A stretch of DNA of 64,000 bases from Flavobacteriales bacterium (GCA_947500875.1 CANMUN010000009.1:1-64000), one strand, 5' to 3'. Positions 8,068 through 16,744 are shown, counted from the stretch's first letter. Program-made: numbers and translations. Notes: generated from the letters alone by a model not told the origin.

Positions 8068-9305
8068 TGAACAAAGGTAATTTTTATAAAGGAAGTTCCT
8101 TGGAGATTCGCCCGGAAAAAATGCGAAATGGCGATACCCGGAATTCCCACAATGCTTGATCCGCACTTAAGCACAGGCCATTGATCCCTCTCATGTTTTG
8201 GAATACTTGCCGCTTTGAGGATGGCGTTAATGCGCTTCTCATGGGCCAATCCGATGGGCATCATGGTTTCATGCGGTAAATAACTGCTTAGTTCTAAGTC
8301 CTCCATTAAATCTTCGGGATTCAAATACCATGTCCAAGCATCAAATTTGGACGGCAACGATTGTGTTGGTATCACGGTAAATTGGAATCGTTCCAACGGT
8401 TTGTCGGAAAGGAGTTTAAAGCTTTTCTTTCCTTGAATCAAGCGCAGCTTATCATGAATCAACAATTGTTTTCCTGGCTCTAAGGTTGTCAATTCAAGCA
8501 TGGTGGATAAAAATCGAGGCTCGATGCCAAGCTCTTTCATGGCTTCAATGAGTACGGTCGTTTCCACAGCAAGGTCACCGTGAGGAATTTCCTGATGTTC
8601 TTTCCACTTAGCTGAAAGTTCCTTTGCAAGCCTTCGATTCAATCGATGGGTTTGCTGGAATTTTCTCATCAATAACAACAGTTCTTTTCTCAAGGTTGGA
8701 TGCTCTTGGTACAGCATTGGTAATGCTTCGTTGCGGAGCAGATTCCTAAGGTATTGGTTGTTTTGATTGCTAAGATCCTCCCTCCATGTCAGGGTGTTTT
8801 TGCGCGCAAATTGTTCAATCGATGCACGCGAAACGGATAAAAACGGACGAAGTATTTGATCGGCAACGTGTTCCATTCCAGATAGGCCGCTCAAACCACT
8901 ACCACGGATTAAGTGCAACCAAAAAGTCTCTAATTGATCGTCTTGGTGGTGGGCAGTAACTCCAATGGATTCTGGAATATTCGCAAGCTTTTCTGCCAAG
9001 AATGCATAGCGAATTTTACGGGCTTCTTGTTGCAGGTTTCCTCCTTTTTCGTGCAGCTGTTGTTTAAGGTTCGCCTGGAGAATATCACAACAAACGTTGA
9101 TTGCCTCACATCGTTCCTTCACAAACTGAGCATCCTCCGTGCTTTCTTTTCCCCTCAAACCGTAGTCAACATGAACCACAGAACAGGGTAGCTTTAAGCG
9201 ATGAAACGTTTCTAACATGACCATTGAATCAACGCCAGCACTGCAAAGCAGAACATAATGTTTGTAGGTTTTTTTTTCGAGTAATTTTTGAACCTTACGA
9301 AGCAT
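8061..9305 (-). CDS. tilS: tRNA(Ile)-lysidine synthase TilS
   Basis: Modifies C34 of the CAU-anticodon isoleucine tRNA to lysidine, changing codon reading from AUG to AUA; essential in most bacteria. The 414-aa protein has an N-terminal PP-loop ATPase domain (about 1-220) with CSAGVDSMVML, where the usual SGGxDS reads SAGVDS. It also has HVDYGLRGKESTEDAQFV and TAHHQDDQLETF, both typical of TilS, then a C-terminal tRNA-binding region. The track start at 9329 is TTG; the ATG at 9305 lies 4 nt after the pabB stop and gives the normal N-terminus. It is a middle gene of the mutS2-pabB-tilS run. Confidence 0.93.
   Translation of the reverse strand: MLRKVQKLLEKKTYKHYVLLCSAGVDSMVMLETFHRLKLPCSVVHVDYGLRGKESTEDAQFVKERCEAINVCCDILQANLKQQLHEKGGNLQQEARKIRYAFLAEKLANIPESIGVTAHHQDDQLETFWLHLIRGSGLSGLSGMEHVADQILRPFLSVSRASIEQFARKNTLTWREDLSNQNNQYLRNLLRNEALPMLYQEHPTLRKELLLLMRKFQQTHRLNRRLAKELSAKWKEHQEIPHGDLAVETTVLIEAMKELGIEPRFLSTMLELTTLEPGKQLLIHDKLRLIQGKKSFKLLSDKPLERFQFTVIPTQSLPSKFDAWTWYLNPEDLMEDLELSSYLPHETMMPIGLAHEKRINAILKAASIPKHERDQWPVLKCGSSIVGIPGIAISHFFRANLQGTSFIKITFVQC
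8072..8079 (-). promoter_or_regulatory. Predicted internal -7 box for rsmF-like/crp
   Basis: The minus strand reads TACCTTTG-TTCA-ATG, with the box inside the last codons of tilS. It would let the rsmF-like and crp genes be transcribed independently of mutS2-pabB-tilS. No clear -33 element was found. Confidence 0.45.
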
Positions 9306-9309
9306 CGAT

Positions 9310-10482
9310 CTAATGGATAAGTCGTTCAATTTTTAATTGGCATTCCTCATATTCTTGTGCAGCGTCTGCCTCGATGGTAATTGCACTACCTACGCCGCAT
9401 TGGAGCAAGCGTTCTTTCGGATAATACTCCAGCGAACGGATAACAACGTTGAAGTCAAAATCGCCCTCTGGGGTGAAATATCCAACGCTTCCCGAATAAA
9501 GTTCCCTCGTAAAAGGCTCCATGGAATTCATGAATCGGAGGGCATTGCGTTTGGGTGCCCCAGTCATTGAACCCATGGGAAAGGTTGCTTTCAGGATCTC
9601 TGAAAAAGGAAGGCATTGATCCATTTTACAGGAAACGGTAGAAATCATTTGATGCACGGTCGGAAAGGAATAAATCCCGAAGAGTTCCTCCACGTTGACC
9701 GTTCCAGAAAGTGCAATTTTAGAAAGATCGTTGCGAACTAAATCCACAATCATCACGTTTTCAGATCGCTCCTTCGGCGAATTCAAGAGTGCCGTTTTTG
9801 AAGAAGCATCCAACGAGGGGTCTTGGTGTCTTGGTGCGGTCCCTTTGATGGGTTGAGAAATCAAGGTGTTACCCGTTTTTTTCAGAAAACGTTCAGGACT
9901 GCCACAAGCGAGCCAAATGTGATCCAAGCAAAGCAAGGCGGAAAACGGTGCTTTGGTGCGTTCGTTTACCCTTTGATATAGGCTGAAAGGGTCCCGTAAA
10001 TTCAAATCGTTGAGCGTGTAATTAAAGCAAAAATTGGTTTCGTACAAGTCGCCTCGTTGAATCAGCGATTTTATCGTATCGATGCGAGCTAAGTACTCTG
10101 CTTGCGACAGCGAGGGAGTGAACTCGGGTAAGGTTAAGGCTTCTGCGGTACGAAGCTGGGAATAAAGGTCCTCAAGCAACTTGTAATCCGATCCTTGAAC
10201 CAAGGTTAATTCGTCAGATACGATTTCACCCACCTCAGGACACACCCAGAAATAGGCGAGGGGCAGGCGTTGAACTCCCACATAAGCCGATTGGGTAATA
10301 TGGGATTGCAGCGCATACGAGAGATAACCAAAAATGTACTTTCCACGGTGGGAAATCAAAAACTGATCGAGCAGGGGTAGTTCTTCTATGGAGCATAAGG
10401 TAAAGGAAGGGCCTTGACCTGCCGCAATGTAACCGCTGCCGTCGTTGGAATTCAAGTAGCAAATAGGAGGGAAGGAGGTCAT
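9310..10482 (-). CDS. pabB: Aminodeoxychorismate synthase component I (PabB-type)
   Basis: Converts chorismate plus ammonia to 4-amino-4-deoxychorismate for folate synthesis, with a PabA amidotransferase not present here. The 390-aa protein contains the chorismate-binding domain: ISQPIKGTAPR, MIVDLVRNDLSKI, and MTGAPKRNALRFM. The lysine in PIKGT is the residue that, from published work, separates PabB from anthranilate synthase (Ala there), hence the PabB call. It is shorter than E. coli PabB, with a reduced N-terminal part. Its ATG overlaps the mutS2 stop as ATGA, implying translational coupling, and tilS follows by 4 nt. Confidence 0.9.
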   Translation of the reverse strand: MTSFPPICYLNSNDGSGYIAAGQGPSFTLCSIEELPLLDQFLISHRGKYIFGYLSYALQSHITQSAYVGVQRLPLAYFWVCPEVGEIVSDELTLVQGSDYKLLEDLYSQLRTAEALTLPEFTPSLSQAEYLARIDTIKSLIQRGDLYETNFCFNYTLNDLNLRDPFSLYQRVNERTKAPFSALLCLDHIWLACGSPERFLKKTGNTLISQPIKGTAPRHQDPSLDASSKTALLNSPKERSENVMIVDLVRNDLSKIALSGTVNVEELFGIYSFPTVHQMISTVSCKMDQCLPFSEILKATFPMGSMTGAPKRNALRFMNSMEPFTRELYSGSVGYFTPEGDFDFNVVIRSLEYYPKERLLQCGVGSAITIEADAAQEYEECQLKIERLIH

Positions 10483-12572
10483 GGAAAAGGAAGAAGTTTA
10501 TCGCTGGTTAAGGTCATTTTTAAATGATTAACCAATACCGTGATTTTTTGTTTTTCAATCGCCTGAATGATGCCGGTTTGCTTACTCCCTTGAATTTTAA
10601 CCTTATCACCGATTTTAAACTCAAAACTTGGTTGCTCGACCTTTTTCACCACGGTTTTCTTAGGTTTGATCGTTGGTTTGAGGCTACGAGCCTTAACGAT
10701 AAAACTTCGAATTTCTTCAAACAGGGCTTCGTTTTCCTTTTGCTTTTTTCTACTCGGTTGATATCGGTTGAGGAATTTTTCAAATTTCTGCCCTAATTGC
10801 ACAGCTTTCGCTTGTTCCTCGGCTTGAAGGCTGAGTTGTTTCGCTTTGGAACGGTTGTCGTTTTCGAGCTGTTTTAAGCGCGACAATTCCTGCAGCATTC
10901 GTTCTTGAGCATTTTTGTGCTCTTGCACCATTTTCTGATAGTATTGCTTTTCTTCTTGAATGGAAGATAACAATTGATTCAGTCGTTTGGTGTCAGAGGA
11001 AAGCTTCTTTTTCGCTTCTTGAATCATCGGTTTTGGAATGCCATTGATTGCGGCGACTTCAAACGTAAAGGAGCTTCCAGGAAGACCTAAAACCAGTTCG
11101 TACAACGGTTTGAGGGATTTTACATCGAATTTCATGGCGCCGTTGACCGCAAAAGGCAATTCCGACGCTTTAACTTTAATCGCGGAATAGTGGGTTGTAA
11201 TCATAGCAAAACAGTGCTTTTCATAGATCTCTTCGAAGAAAACCTCTGCCAATGATGCGCCGAGTTCAGGATCGGAACCGCTGCCGAATTCATCCAGCAA
11301 TAAAACGGTTTTCGGGTTAGCAACCTCCAAAAAGTATTTCATTCTTTTAAGGCGGTAAGAATACGTACTTAATTCATTTTCAATAGATTGATTGTCTCCT
11401 ATATCGGAATATAAATGTTGAAATATGCAAGCAATGGAATCTTGGTGAACGGGAATCAGTAGGCCCGATTGCAGCATGCATTGAAGTAAACCAAAGGTTT
11501 TCAAGGTAAGGCTTTTTCCTCCCGCATTGGGTCCTGAAATCACTAAAATACGCTGGTTGGAATCGAGGCTGAATTGTTGTGCAACGGTAGGTTTGCCAAT
11601 GCGTTGATTGGTTGCCACAAGCATAGGGTGGAAGGCTTCCTTCCATTCAAAAGAAGTAGTGCTTGAAATGGAGGGTACAGCGGCCTGCATAGACGAGGCT
11701 AACCGCGCTTTGGCTGTTACAAAATCAAATAAAACCAAGGCCTCTTGATAGGCCTGAATTAAAGGTAAATAGCTCCGCAGATGATGACTTAAGGCCCGAA
11801 GAATACGGTAAATCTCCTTGCGCTCATCGTCCATTAGGCAATCCAATTCATGGTTAAGTTCTCGGTTAACTTGGGGTTCAATGTACGTTAGACTTCCTGT
11901 CTTACTTGTGCCGACAACGGTACCGAGGACCCTTCGTTTGTAGCCGGACTGTACGGTTAGCACCCTTCGTTCTCCGAGAAAGGTTTCCTGCGTATCACCA
12001 AGCCAACCTTCTTTCAGGAGTTTACGCATTTCTCGGTCGAAATTCCGGTTGATTTTTTGGCGGACCGACTTCATTGAACTGCGAATATCAAAAAGCTCCC
12101 TGGTAGCATCGTCCTTAATATTCTTCGTAATTTTCACATCAACTACGGAAGCAATGTGCTGTTGAATGTCTTCGGAAAAATAACAGCGCTCAAAAACCTG
12201 CGAAAGCTGTTGATAAGCGTTGACCTCTTCAAAAAAACGCAACCATTGGTTCACCAATTGGCTAGCGGCATAAATGCGCAGTACGCCTTCAAGGTTGAGA
12301 ACAGCATCTTCTAATTTCAGTAAGGATATTTCTTTGATGAGTTCTTCGAATTCGATTCCTGGAACCGTTCTTCGTTGTTGCGTTATCGCAAGACGCTGGT
12401 GAGTTTGAACCAATTGGAATTCAATGCCGGTTTTCTGATTGCTTGGTTTAAGTTTCAGAGCGAGCCTCTTTGCACTTTCCGAATGAGCGAGTGCTGCTAA
12501 GTTGTCAAGAATTTCAGGGAATTGTAATTCCTTGAGCGTTTGTGTATCGGTGAAATAGCGGGGAGATCCCAT
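10479..12572 (-). CDS. mutS2: MutS2-family ATPase without a Smr domain
   Basis: MutS2 proteins bind branched DNA or collided ribosomes and use ATP; in Firmicutes they suppress recombination or split stalled ribosomes. The 697-aa protein has the clamp/lever helices, Walker A ISGPNAGGKSLTLKT, Walker B TVLLLDEFGSGSDPELG, the switch MITTHYSAIK and a long coiled coil (about 505-620). It ends after a small KOW-like beta domain (FKIGDKVKIQGSKQTG). The C-terminal Smr endonuclease domain of typical MutS2 (about 780 aa) is absent, and no frameshift is seen because pabB begins immediately by ATGA overlap. The start is supported by TAGCTTTG 4 nt upstream. Confidence 0.9.
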   Translation of the reverse strand: MGSPRYFTDTQTLKELQFPEILDNLAALAHSESAKRLALKLKPSNQKTGIEFQLVQTHQRLAITQQRRTVPGIEFEELIKEISLLKLEDAVLNLEGVLRIYAASQLVNQWLRFFEEVNAYQQLSQVFERCYFSEDIQQHIASVVDVKITKNIKDDATRELFDIRSSMKSVRQKINRNFDREMRKLLKEGWLGDTQETFLGERRVLTVQSGYKRRVLGTVVGTSKTGSLTYIEPQVNRELNHELDCLMDDERKEIYRILRALSHHLRSYLPLIQAYQEALVLFDFVTAKARLASSMQAAVPSISSTTSFEWKEAFHPMLVATNQRIGKPTVAQQFSLDSNQRILVISGPNAGGKSLTLKTFGLLQCMLQSGLLIPVHQDSIACIFQHLYSDIGDNQSIENELSTYSYRLKRMKYFLEVANPKTVLLLDEFGSGSDPELGASLAEVFFEEIYEKHCFAMITTHYSAIKVKASELPFAVNGAMKFDVKSLKPLYELVLGLPGSSFTFEVAAINGIPKPMIQEAKKKLSSDTKRLNQLLSSIQEEKQYYQKMVQEHKNAQERMLQELSRLKQLENDNRSKAKQLSLQAEEQAKAVQLGQKFEKFLNRYQPSRKKQKENEALFEEIRSFIVKARSLKPTIKPKKTVVKKVEQPSFEFKIGDKVKIQGSKQTGIIQAIEKQKITVLVNHLKMTLTSDKLLPFP

Positions 12573-12576
12573 ACGC

Positions 12577-12605
12577 CAAAGCTAAGGTTTAAATGCTAAT
12601 TACAA
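12577..12605 (-). promoter_or_regulatory. Promoter of mutS2-pabB-tilS run
   Basis: The minus strand has TTG (12605-12603), an 18-nt spacer, then TAGCTTTG (12584-12577), ending 4 nt before the mutS2 ATG. Both parts fit the Bacteroidota TTG/TAnnTTTG consensus. Confidence 0.6.
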
Positions 12606-12651
12606 TGTAATATAATTGATATTATGTTAAATAGGATATTACCACAACCAA

Positions 12652-13014
12652 TCACTCCCAATTATTATAACCTCCTTCGAGTTCGTATATTTTCTTGAAA
12701 CCTGCCTTCTTTAAATCCCTGCACGCTGAAGCACTTCTTCCTCCCGCTGCGCAATATACCAGAAGGATTTGATCTTTTTTTGCAATTGATTCGATCGATG
12801 CAATAAATTCATTGGAAAAATAATTGACGTTAACCGTCGATGCGTTTCCAGCAATAAATCCTTCCGAGAATTCTTCCGGCGTTCTTACATCGAGAATCAA
12901 TGCGTTACTATCCGCAATCAGTTCCTTAAAACGTGCATTGTCTACTTTCACTTGAGCACGGGTTGAACAAGCACAAAACAAAACACTTAAACAAATCCAT
13001 GTTAAAATTCTCAT
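12652..13014 (-). CDS. Exported rhodanese-like protein
   Basis: The 120-aa protein has an N-terminal signal sequence (MRILTWICLSVLFCACSTRA, possibly lipoprotein-like although the residue at -3 of the Cys is Phe) and one rhodanese domain. That domain has LDVRTPEEFSEGFIAGNA and the active-site loop YCAAGGRSA with its catalytic cysteine. Such periplasmic rhodaneses may transfer sulfur or act in redox handling; the substrate is unknown. The start at 13014 rather than 13020 is chosen because it overlaps the upstream stop as ATGA. Confidence 0.85.
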   Translation of the reverse strand: MRILTWICLSVLFCACSTRAQVKVDNARFKELIADSNALILDVRTPEEFSEGFIAGNASTVNVNYFSNEFIASIESIAKKDQILLVYCAAGGRSASACRDLKKAGFKKIYELEGGYNNWE

Positions 13015-14120
13015 ATCCATCCTTTTTGTTGAATAAATGCTACTCCTTGACCGCGTTGATATGCTGACAAATACTCATCGATGTGGGTTAATGCATCCTC
13101 TTTGAAATTTAAATCTTGGGTAAAATCCCGAAGCGACTTTCGTTCACGTCGGCTTACATTACCATCCAAAATAATGCCTGTTGCAAATAGCAAACTCACC
13201 CACTGAACGGTTTTTGGATCAGACTCTTCCAATAATTTACGCATGGAAAGCGTTCGGTATTCGTTTTCATGCATCGAAATTTGCAGGGATTCCAACAACC
13301 TTGATGAGAAATAATGGTTGATTTCAGAATAATCACGTTTTAGGGCCACCACCGAAACCAACAAATGCTGTATTTCTCGGCTTATTTCTTCCTTAATCTG
13401 CTGCTCGTTTTGGAGTTTTTCAGCCAACATGTCCGTTATCTCTACCGAAAAAATGTAATATTTGGAATCTTTGAACAGTTTGGCGGTCGCATAAGCGTTC
13501 CAAAAAGCGTAGATGGGCGCACCAACCAAATCAATGACTGTCTTTAGGAGGTATCGGCTCGCAAAACGCTGCAAGAGAAACTTAATCAGCATGTTGCTGA
13601 ACATCGCTTTGAATCGAGAAATCAGTAAGTATACATATAGCTGAACACGGGAAAGACCTAAAAACGGATCTAATCCCAATTCAGCCTCTTTTTTTTGCTT
13701 GACTTCTAAACTGAGTTTTTGAATATTCTGAAGATGCAATTGATAATGTTTGGATTGCATCGATGGAAAATCCAGTACCATAGCTAAACGCTGAATCATA
13801 TAAATGCTGATTATGCTCAAAAAATAAAGCTCTACGTAGGTTAACAAAAAATTATCAAGCTCTCGTATCCAGCGAATTTTAAGGTCTAGGCCCCACAATT
13901 GAATGTTCAAAAGGTTTTCGTTAAAAAAAGATGGGAACAAATATATGGGGAGATAAAATAGCAATACGAAAAATACCCCAATGGATGCAGATATAGTCAA
14001 GGAAGTTACATACAATCGTTGAATTTCCTTTAACTCTCTAGCGGTAATACGTGCATCGCTTTCTCGCTTGTTGTTGTACTTTTCAAAAAGCCTTTGAGCA
14101 ATCTTTCGTTTAGAAAACAT
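13011..14120 (-). CDS. Uncharacterised membrane protein with TerB-like C-terminus
   Basis: I do not recognise a characterised family. The 369-aa protein has two clear transmembrane helices near residues 38-62 (TISASIGVFFVLLFYLPIYLF) and 90-110, a basic linker, a further amphipathic or membrane-associated region about 165-220, and an acidic helical C-terminus. The end (VSLLFATGIILDGNVSRRERKSL) looks like the metal-binding helical bundle of TerB-like proteins, but this is only an impression. It is coupled to the downstream rhodanese by ATGA and follows two small secreted-protein genes. Confidence 0.75.
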   Translation of the reverse strand: MFSKRKIAQRLFEKYNNKRESDARITARELKEIQRLYVTSLTISASIGVFFVLLFYLPIYLFPSFFNENLLNIQLWGLDLKIRWIRELDNFLLTYVELYFLSIISIYMIQRLAMVLDFPSMQSKHYQLHLQNIQKLSLEVKQKKEAELGLDPFLGLSRVQLYVYLLISRFKAMFSNMLIKFLLQRFASRYLLKTVIDLVGAPIYAFWNAYATAKLFKDSKYYIFSVEITDMLAEKLQNEQQIKEEISREIQHLLVSVVALKRDYSEINHYFSSRLLESLQISMHENEYRTLSMRKLLEESDPKTVQWVSLLFATGIILDGNVSRRERKSLRDFTQDLNFKEDALTHIDEYLSAYQRGQGVAFIQQKGWI

Positions 14121-14122
14121 CT

Positions 14123-14518
14123 TTACGGAACTAAATTAAACTCCAAAATGCTGAGCACATCCGAAGCACACGACGTTCTTACCGTGGTACCCGCAGGAAT
14201 CCACATGGGAAGCGAATTGCCAACTGCCATAAATGTGCCGCTGCTTCCGTGCCCCGGAGAGCCATTGATAAGGTAGTAAAGTTGATTGTTCACTAAAAAC
14301 GCATGATGGCGTCCAGGAAAGTTACACGTCGCAGATGATTCGGACATGTCATTAATTGTCACTCCCGACTGCATGTATGATTCAATTTTCCATACCTTGC
14401 CTGCAGGAACTGTTTGTAACGTATTGTTCACTAAAAGTACTTGATTCAATTGAAGGTTATATTGACCGTAGGATACGAAAGCACCCACCAACATTGTAAA
14501 GAATACCAACCAGCGCAT
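14123..14518 (-). CDS. Small secreted protein, unknown function
   Basis: The 131-aa product starts with a signal peptide (MRWLVFFTMLVGAFVSYGQ). The mature part is beta-rich with VPAGKVWKIESYMQSG, resembling secreted proteins found in Bacteroidota that combine an 'entries caused by increased binding' type sandwich, but no family is assigned. Two cysteines (SATCNFPG and RTSCASD) may pair. The ORF-track start at 14560 is a TTG inside the upstream gene; the ATG at 14518 starts the signal peptide 10 nt after the upstream stop. It shares an operon with the next secreted-protein gene. Confidence 0.75.
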   Translation of the reverse strand: MRWLVFFTMLVGAFVSYGQYNLQLNQVLLVNNTLQTVPAGKVWKIESYMQSGVTINDMSESSATCNFPGRHHAFLVNNQLYYLINGSPGHGSSGTFMAVGNSLPMWIPAGTTVRTSCASDVLSILEFNLVP

Positions 14519-14528
14519 GGCGGAAGAA

Positions 14529-14885
14529 TTATTCTTCAACTTTGAAAACCATACCAGCAAGCATTAAATCACCGTTTTCCAAGACCATTACGTCGATGGA
14601 GTTATTTCCTTCGCCTTGGGCTGTCACCATTGCGGAGGTGGCACCTGAGGTGTAGGTTAGGTTGGTGAATTCTTTTTTATTTCCGGTATGATGGCTAAAA
14701 ACAAGTACTGGAATTTGGTTTATCGTCTCCACAGCTAACGTATAGCCAAAACTCTCATCCGTTTTGAATTTGTGCGTGGTCACCCAAGCCGTAATCTCAG
14801 CGGTCGATTCCAGGTCCAACTTCGTTTGCGCATTCAAGGAAATACTAATGAACGCAACGAAAAAACACAGCAATAATTTTTTCAT
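14529..14885 (-). CDS. Small secreted protein, unknown function
   Basis: The 118-aa product has a signal peptide (MKKLLLCFFVAFISISLNAQ) and a short beta-rich mature domain of about 98 residues without recognised motifs or cysteines. The ORF-track start at 14900 is TTG; the ATG at 14885 fits the signal peptide and lies 12 nt after a TATTTTTG -7 box. It is the first gene of a unit running through the next secreted protein, the membrane protein and the rhodanese. Confidence 0.75.
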   Translation of the reverse strand: MKKLLLCFFVAFISISLNAQTKLDLESTAEITAWVTTHKFKTDESFGYTLAVETINQIPVLVFSHHTGNKKEFTNLTYTSGATSAMVTAQGEGNNSIDVMVLENGDLMLAGMVFKVEE

Positions 14886-14897
14886 ACCTTTTTTTTT

Positions 14898-14905
14898 CAA
14901 AAATA
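14898..14905 (-). promoter_or_regulatory. Predicted -7 box for the secreted-protein/rhodanese unit
   Basis: The minus strand reads TATTTTTG, exact to TAnnTTTG, directly downstream of the stop of the 14910-16082 gene and 12 nt before the ATG at 14885. A TTTG lies about 24 nt upstream. Confidence 0.5.
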
Positions 14906-14909
14906 GGAA

Positions 14910-16082
14910 TTAATTGTGAATCTCCGTTTCAAAAACTATGAAATTTGATTCCAAAGGAATTCGATAGGGTTCTCCCCTATTTCCCGTGATATGATAAACC
15001 GGCGCAATTCGCTTACCCACGGTTTTTTCAATAATTCTCTTAATTCGCGATAAAGTCTCGTTCAGATTACTCTCCAGGGGATCCAATAATAAATCCAACG
15101 ATTCTTCAATTCTATCCAAGGTGCTTTGGTTGCTGAAACGGTGATAAAGCTCACCAATTTCTTGTCGATGGTCCACTAAATCCACCAAACGAACCCCTTC
15201 TGGATGGTTCAGAAAAAAACAATAAATCGCGCGTTGTTTGGGGTTCAATTGCAATGGTAAATTACCATAATCTTGGAAAATAATCTGGTGGGTATATCCT
15301 TTGACCAATAACCTGCTCGGCTGCTTTAAGAAGTTCGTCCTTTCGGTTGCTAAAAAATGTTTTCGAATCCCCTCAAACGTTTCGACAACCTGGGTAACCA
15401 AACGCATGTCAACATCTTGCGTTGCGATAAAATTCATGCAATCGGTGCAAATGTCTGCTGTTCGCATTTTCAGAACGATTTGCTTTTTGTGCAGGCACAA
15501 ATCCGAAATACACCCCCGCGGTTCGGTGTGGTAAAGTCGCTGTATCGTTGCATTAGAGCCCAGGCTCGACAGCCTCAAAACGGTCGCAGCAATTTCATAA
15601 GCAATAGGAAACCGTTCGTTCAATCCTTCGAAATAGTGGTGCCAATCCGCGGTATGGATGAATGCGTGAGTCATTGTTTGATCCATGCCCACAAACCAAT
15701 TGGCTTCATTAGCCGTATCCGTCAACAACAGGATTAAATCTTCTTTCGGAAGCTTTTTGGCTGAGCGGTAGGATTTACATACATCGAATAAACTTTCCCA
15801 TGTTGCCAATTGAACTTTAACAGGAAACTCAACAGGCGGACGGTGGCTAAAACTGCGGCTTTCTAGCGAATGCTCCATTTTGATGCTCGCTAACGGCGGC
15901 GGCTGTTTTCCCGTTTCAAAGGATTCTCGGTTGCTAATCTCCTGTTCTATTGCTTGGTTTATCTGTACCTCCGTCTCCGAGGGTACGTAATTTACGGGCC
16001 CCGGAAAGGAAGTGACGATTTGAAGAACCGCTTGATAGGTATGGGCTGAAAAATCAGCCGCTCGAATTAGATGAACGTTCAT
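14910..16082 (-). CDS. Uncharacterised protein: Cys-cluster and winged-helix-like C-terminus
   Basis: Not recognised as a whole. The 390-aa soluble protein has an N-terminal alpha/beta region with LILLLTDTANEANWFVGMDQ and several histidines (AFIHTADWHHYFE). A cysteine cluster C-x4-C-x15-C-x2-C (GCISDLC ... ICTDC) probably binds a metal. The C-terminal region (about 285-385; NETLSRIKRIIEKTVG ... YHITGNRGEPYRI) resembles an OmpR/PhoB-type winged helix, so it may bind DNA. Its ATG shares a base with the VWA gene's stop (TAATG), indicating translational coupling and probably a two-component functional unit. Confidence 0.8.
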   Translation of the reverse strand: MNVHLIRAADFSAHTYQAVLQIVTSFPGPVNYVPSETEVQINQAIEQEISNRESFETGKQPPPLASIKMEHSLESRSFSHRPPVEFPVKVQLATWESLFDVCKSYRSAKKLPKEDLILLLTDTANEANWFVGMDQTMTHAFIHTADWHHYFEGLNERFPIAYEIAATVLRLSSLGSNATIQRLYHTEPRGCISDLCLHKKQIVLKMRTADICTDCMNFIATQDVDMRLVTQVVETFEGIRKHFLATERTNFLKQPSRLLVKGYTHQIIFQDYGNLPLQLNPKQRAIYCFFLNHPEGVRLVDLVDHRQEIGELYHRFSNQSTLDRIEESLDLLLDPLESNLNETLSRIKRIIEKTVGKRIAPVYHITGNRGEPYRIPLESNFIVFETEIHN

Positions 16083-16744
16083 TATTTTTTTCGTAGATCT
16101 TTTTTATCAAATATATCAAAAAAGCCTTTTGGTTTTTCGCCCTGCTGCTTTTTACGGGCATAATCTTCCGAAGCTTCGGTTAAGTATTCGCGACTGACTC
16201 GAGCATAATCCGATTTATCAAAAGAGATCGTGCTGTTTGCTTGAATACCATACCTGCTGGCTGCATTGATGGCATCTAAGTCCGCTCCCATGAAGGTGAA
16301 ATTCCAATTTTCGGTTGCTTCCAATTCCCCAATCATTCGTTGAATGTCGTCAAAAGTGTACATCCTTGAAGCGTTTTCGTGTCCATCCGTGATGATAATA
16401 AACACTACTGTGGTGCCATTTGCATGAATTTCCGATCCGAATTTGGTCTTGATATCGTAGATGGACTTTCCAATAGCATCCAATAAGGCGGTACTGCCCG
16501 TGGGATGATAATGGAGCCGAGAAAGCTCGTGGCATTGGGAAACCGGTTCAAAGTTCACTGTGTTGGGACCAACTTCGTTGTTGAAAAACTTCAAACTCAT
16601 GATGATTTCCTGCTCTGGATATTTTTCCTGGGTGGACTTCATGGATTGTAAATGCTCGTTAAAGCCTACGATTACTTGATGCTCGCTCCCTTGCATGGAG
16701 CCGCTTTGGTCGATGACCATTTGGTAAAGGGTTCTTTTTTTCAT
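16082..16744 (-). CDS. VWA-domain protein with intact MIDAS
   Basis: The 220-aa protein is essentially one von Willebrand factor A domain. The metal-ion-dependent adhesion site is complete: DQSGSM near the N-terminus, PTGSTALLDAIG in the middle, and IITDGHENAS. It lacks a signal peptide and is likely cytoplasmic, resembling stand-alone VWA proteins of phages and TerY-type modules. The track start at 16777 is TTG; the ATG at 16744 gives a normal N-terminus (MKKRTLYQMVIDQSGSM). It is the first gene of the pair with the 390-aa Cys-cluster protein. Confidence 0.88.
   Translation of the reverse strand: MKKRTLYQMVIDQSGSMQGSEHQVIVGFNEHLQSMKSTQEKYPEQEIIMSLKFFNNEVGPNTVNFEPVSQCHELSRLHYHPTGSTALLDAIGKSIYDIKTKFGSEIHANGTTVVFIIITDGHENASRMYTFDDIQRMIGELEATENWNFTFMGADLDAINAASRYGIQANSTISFDKSDYARVSREYLTEASEDYARKKQQGEKPKGFFDIFDKKDLRKK

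Noticed and set aside
15301-15737. Plus-strand ORFs of 77 and 126 aa
   Set aside because: Antisense to the 390-aa Cys-cluster protein; composition looks like reverse translation of that gene.
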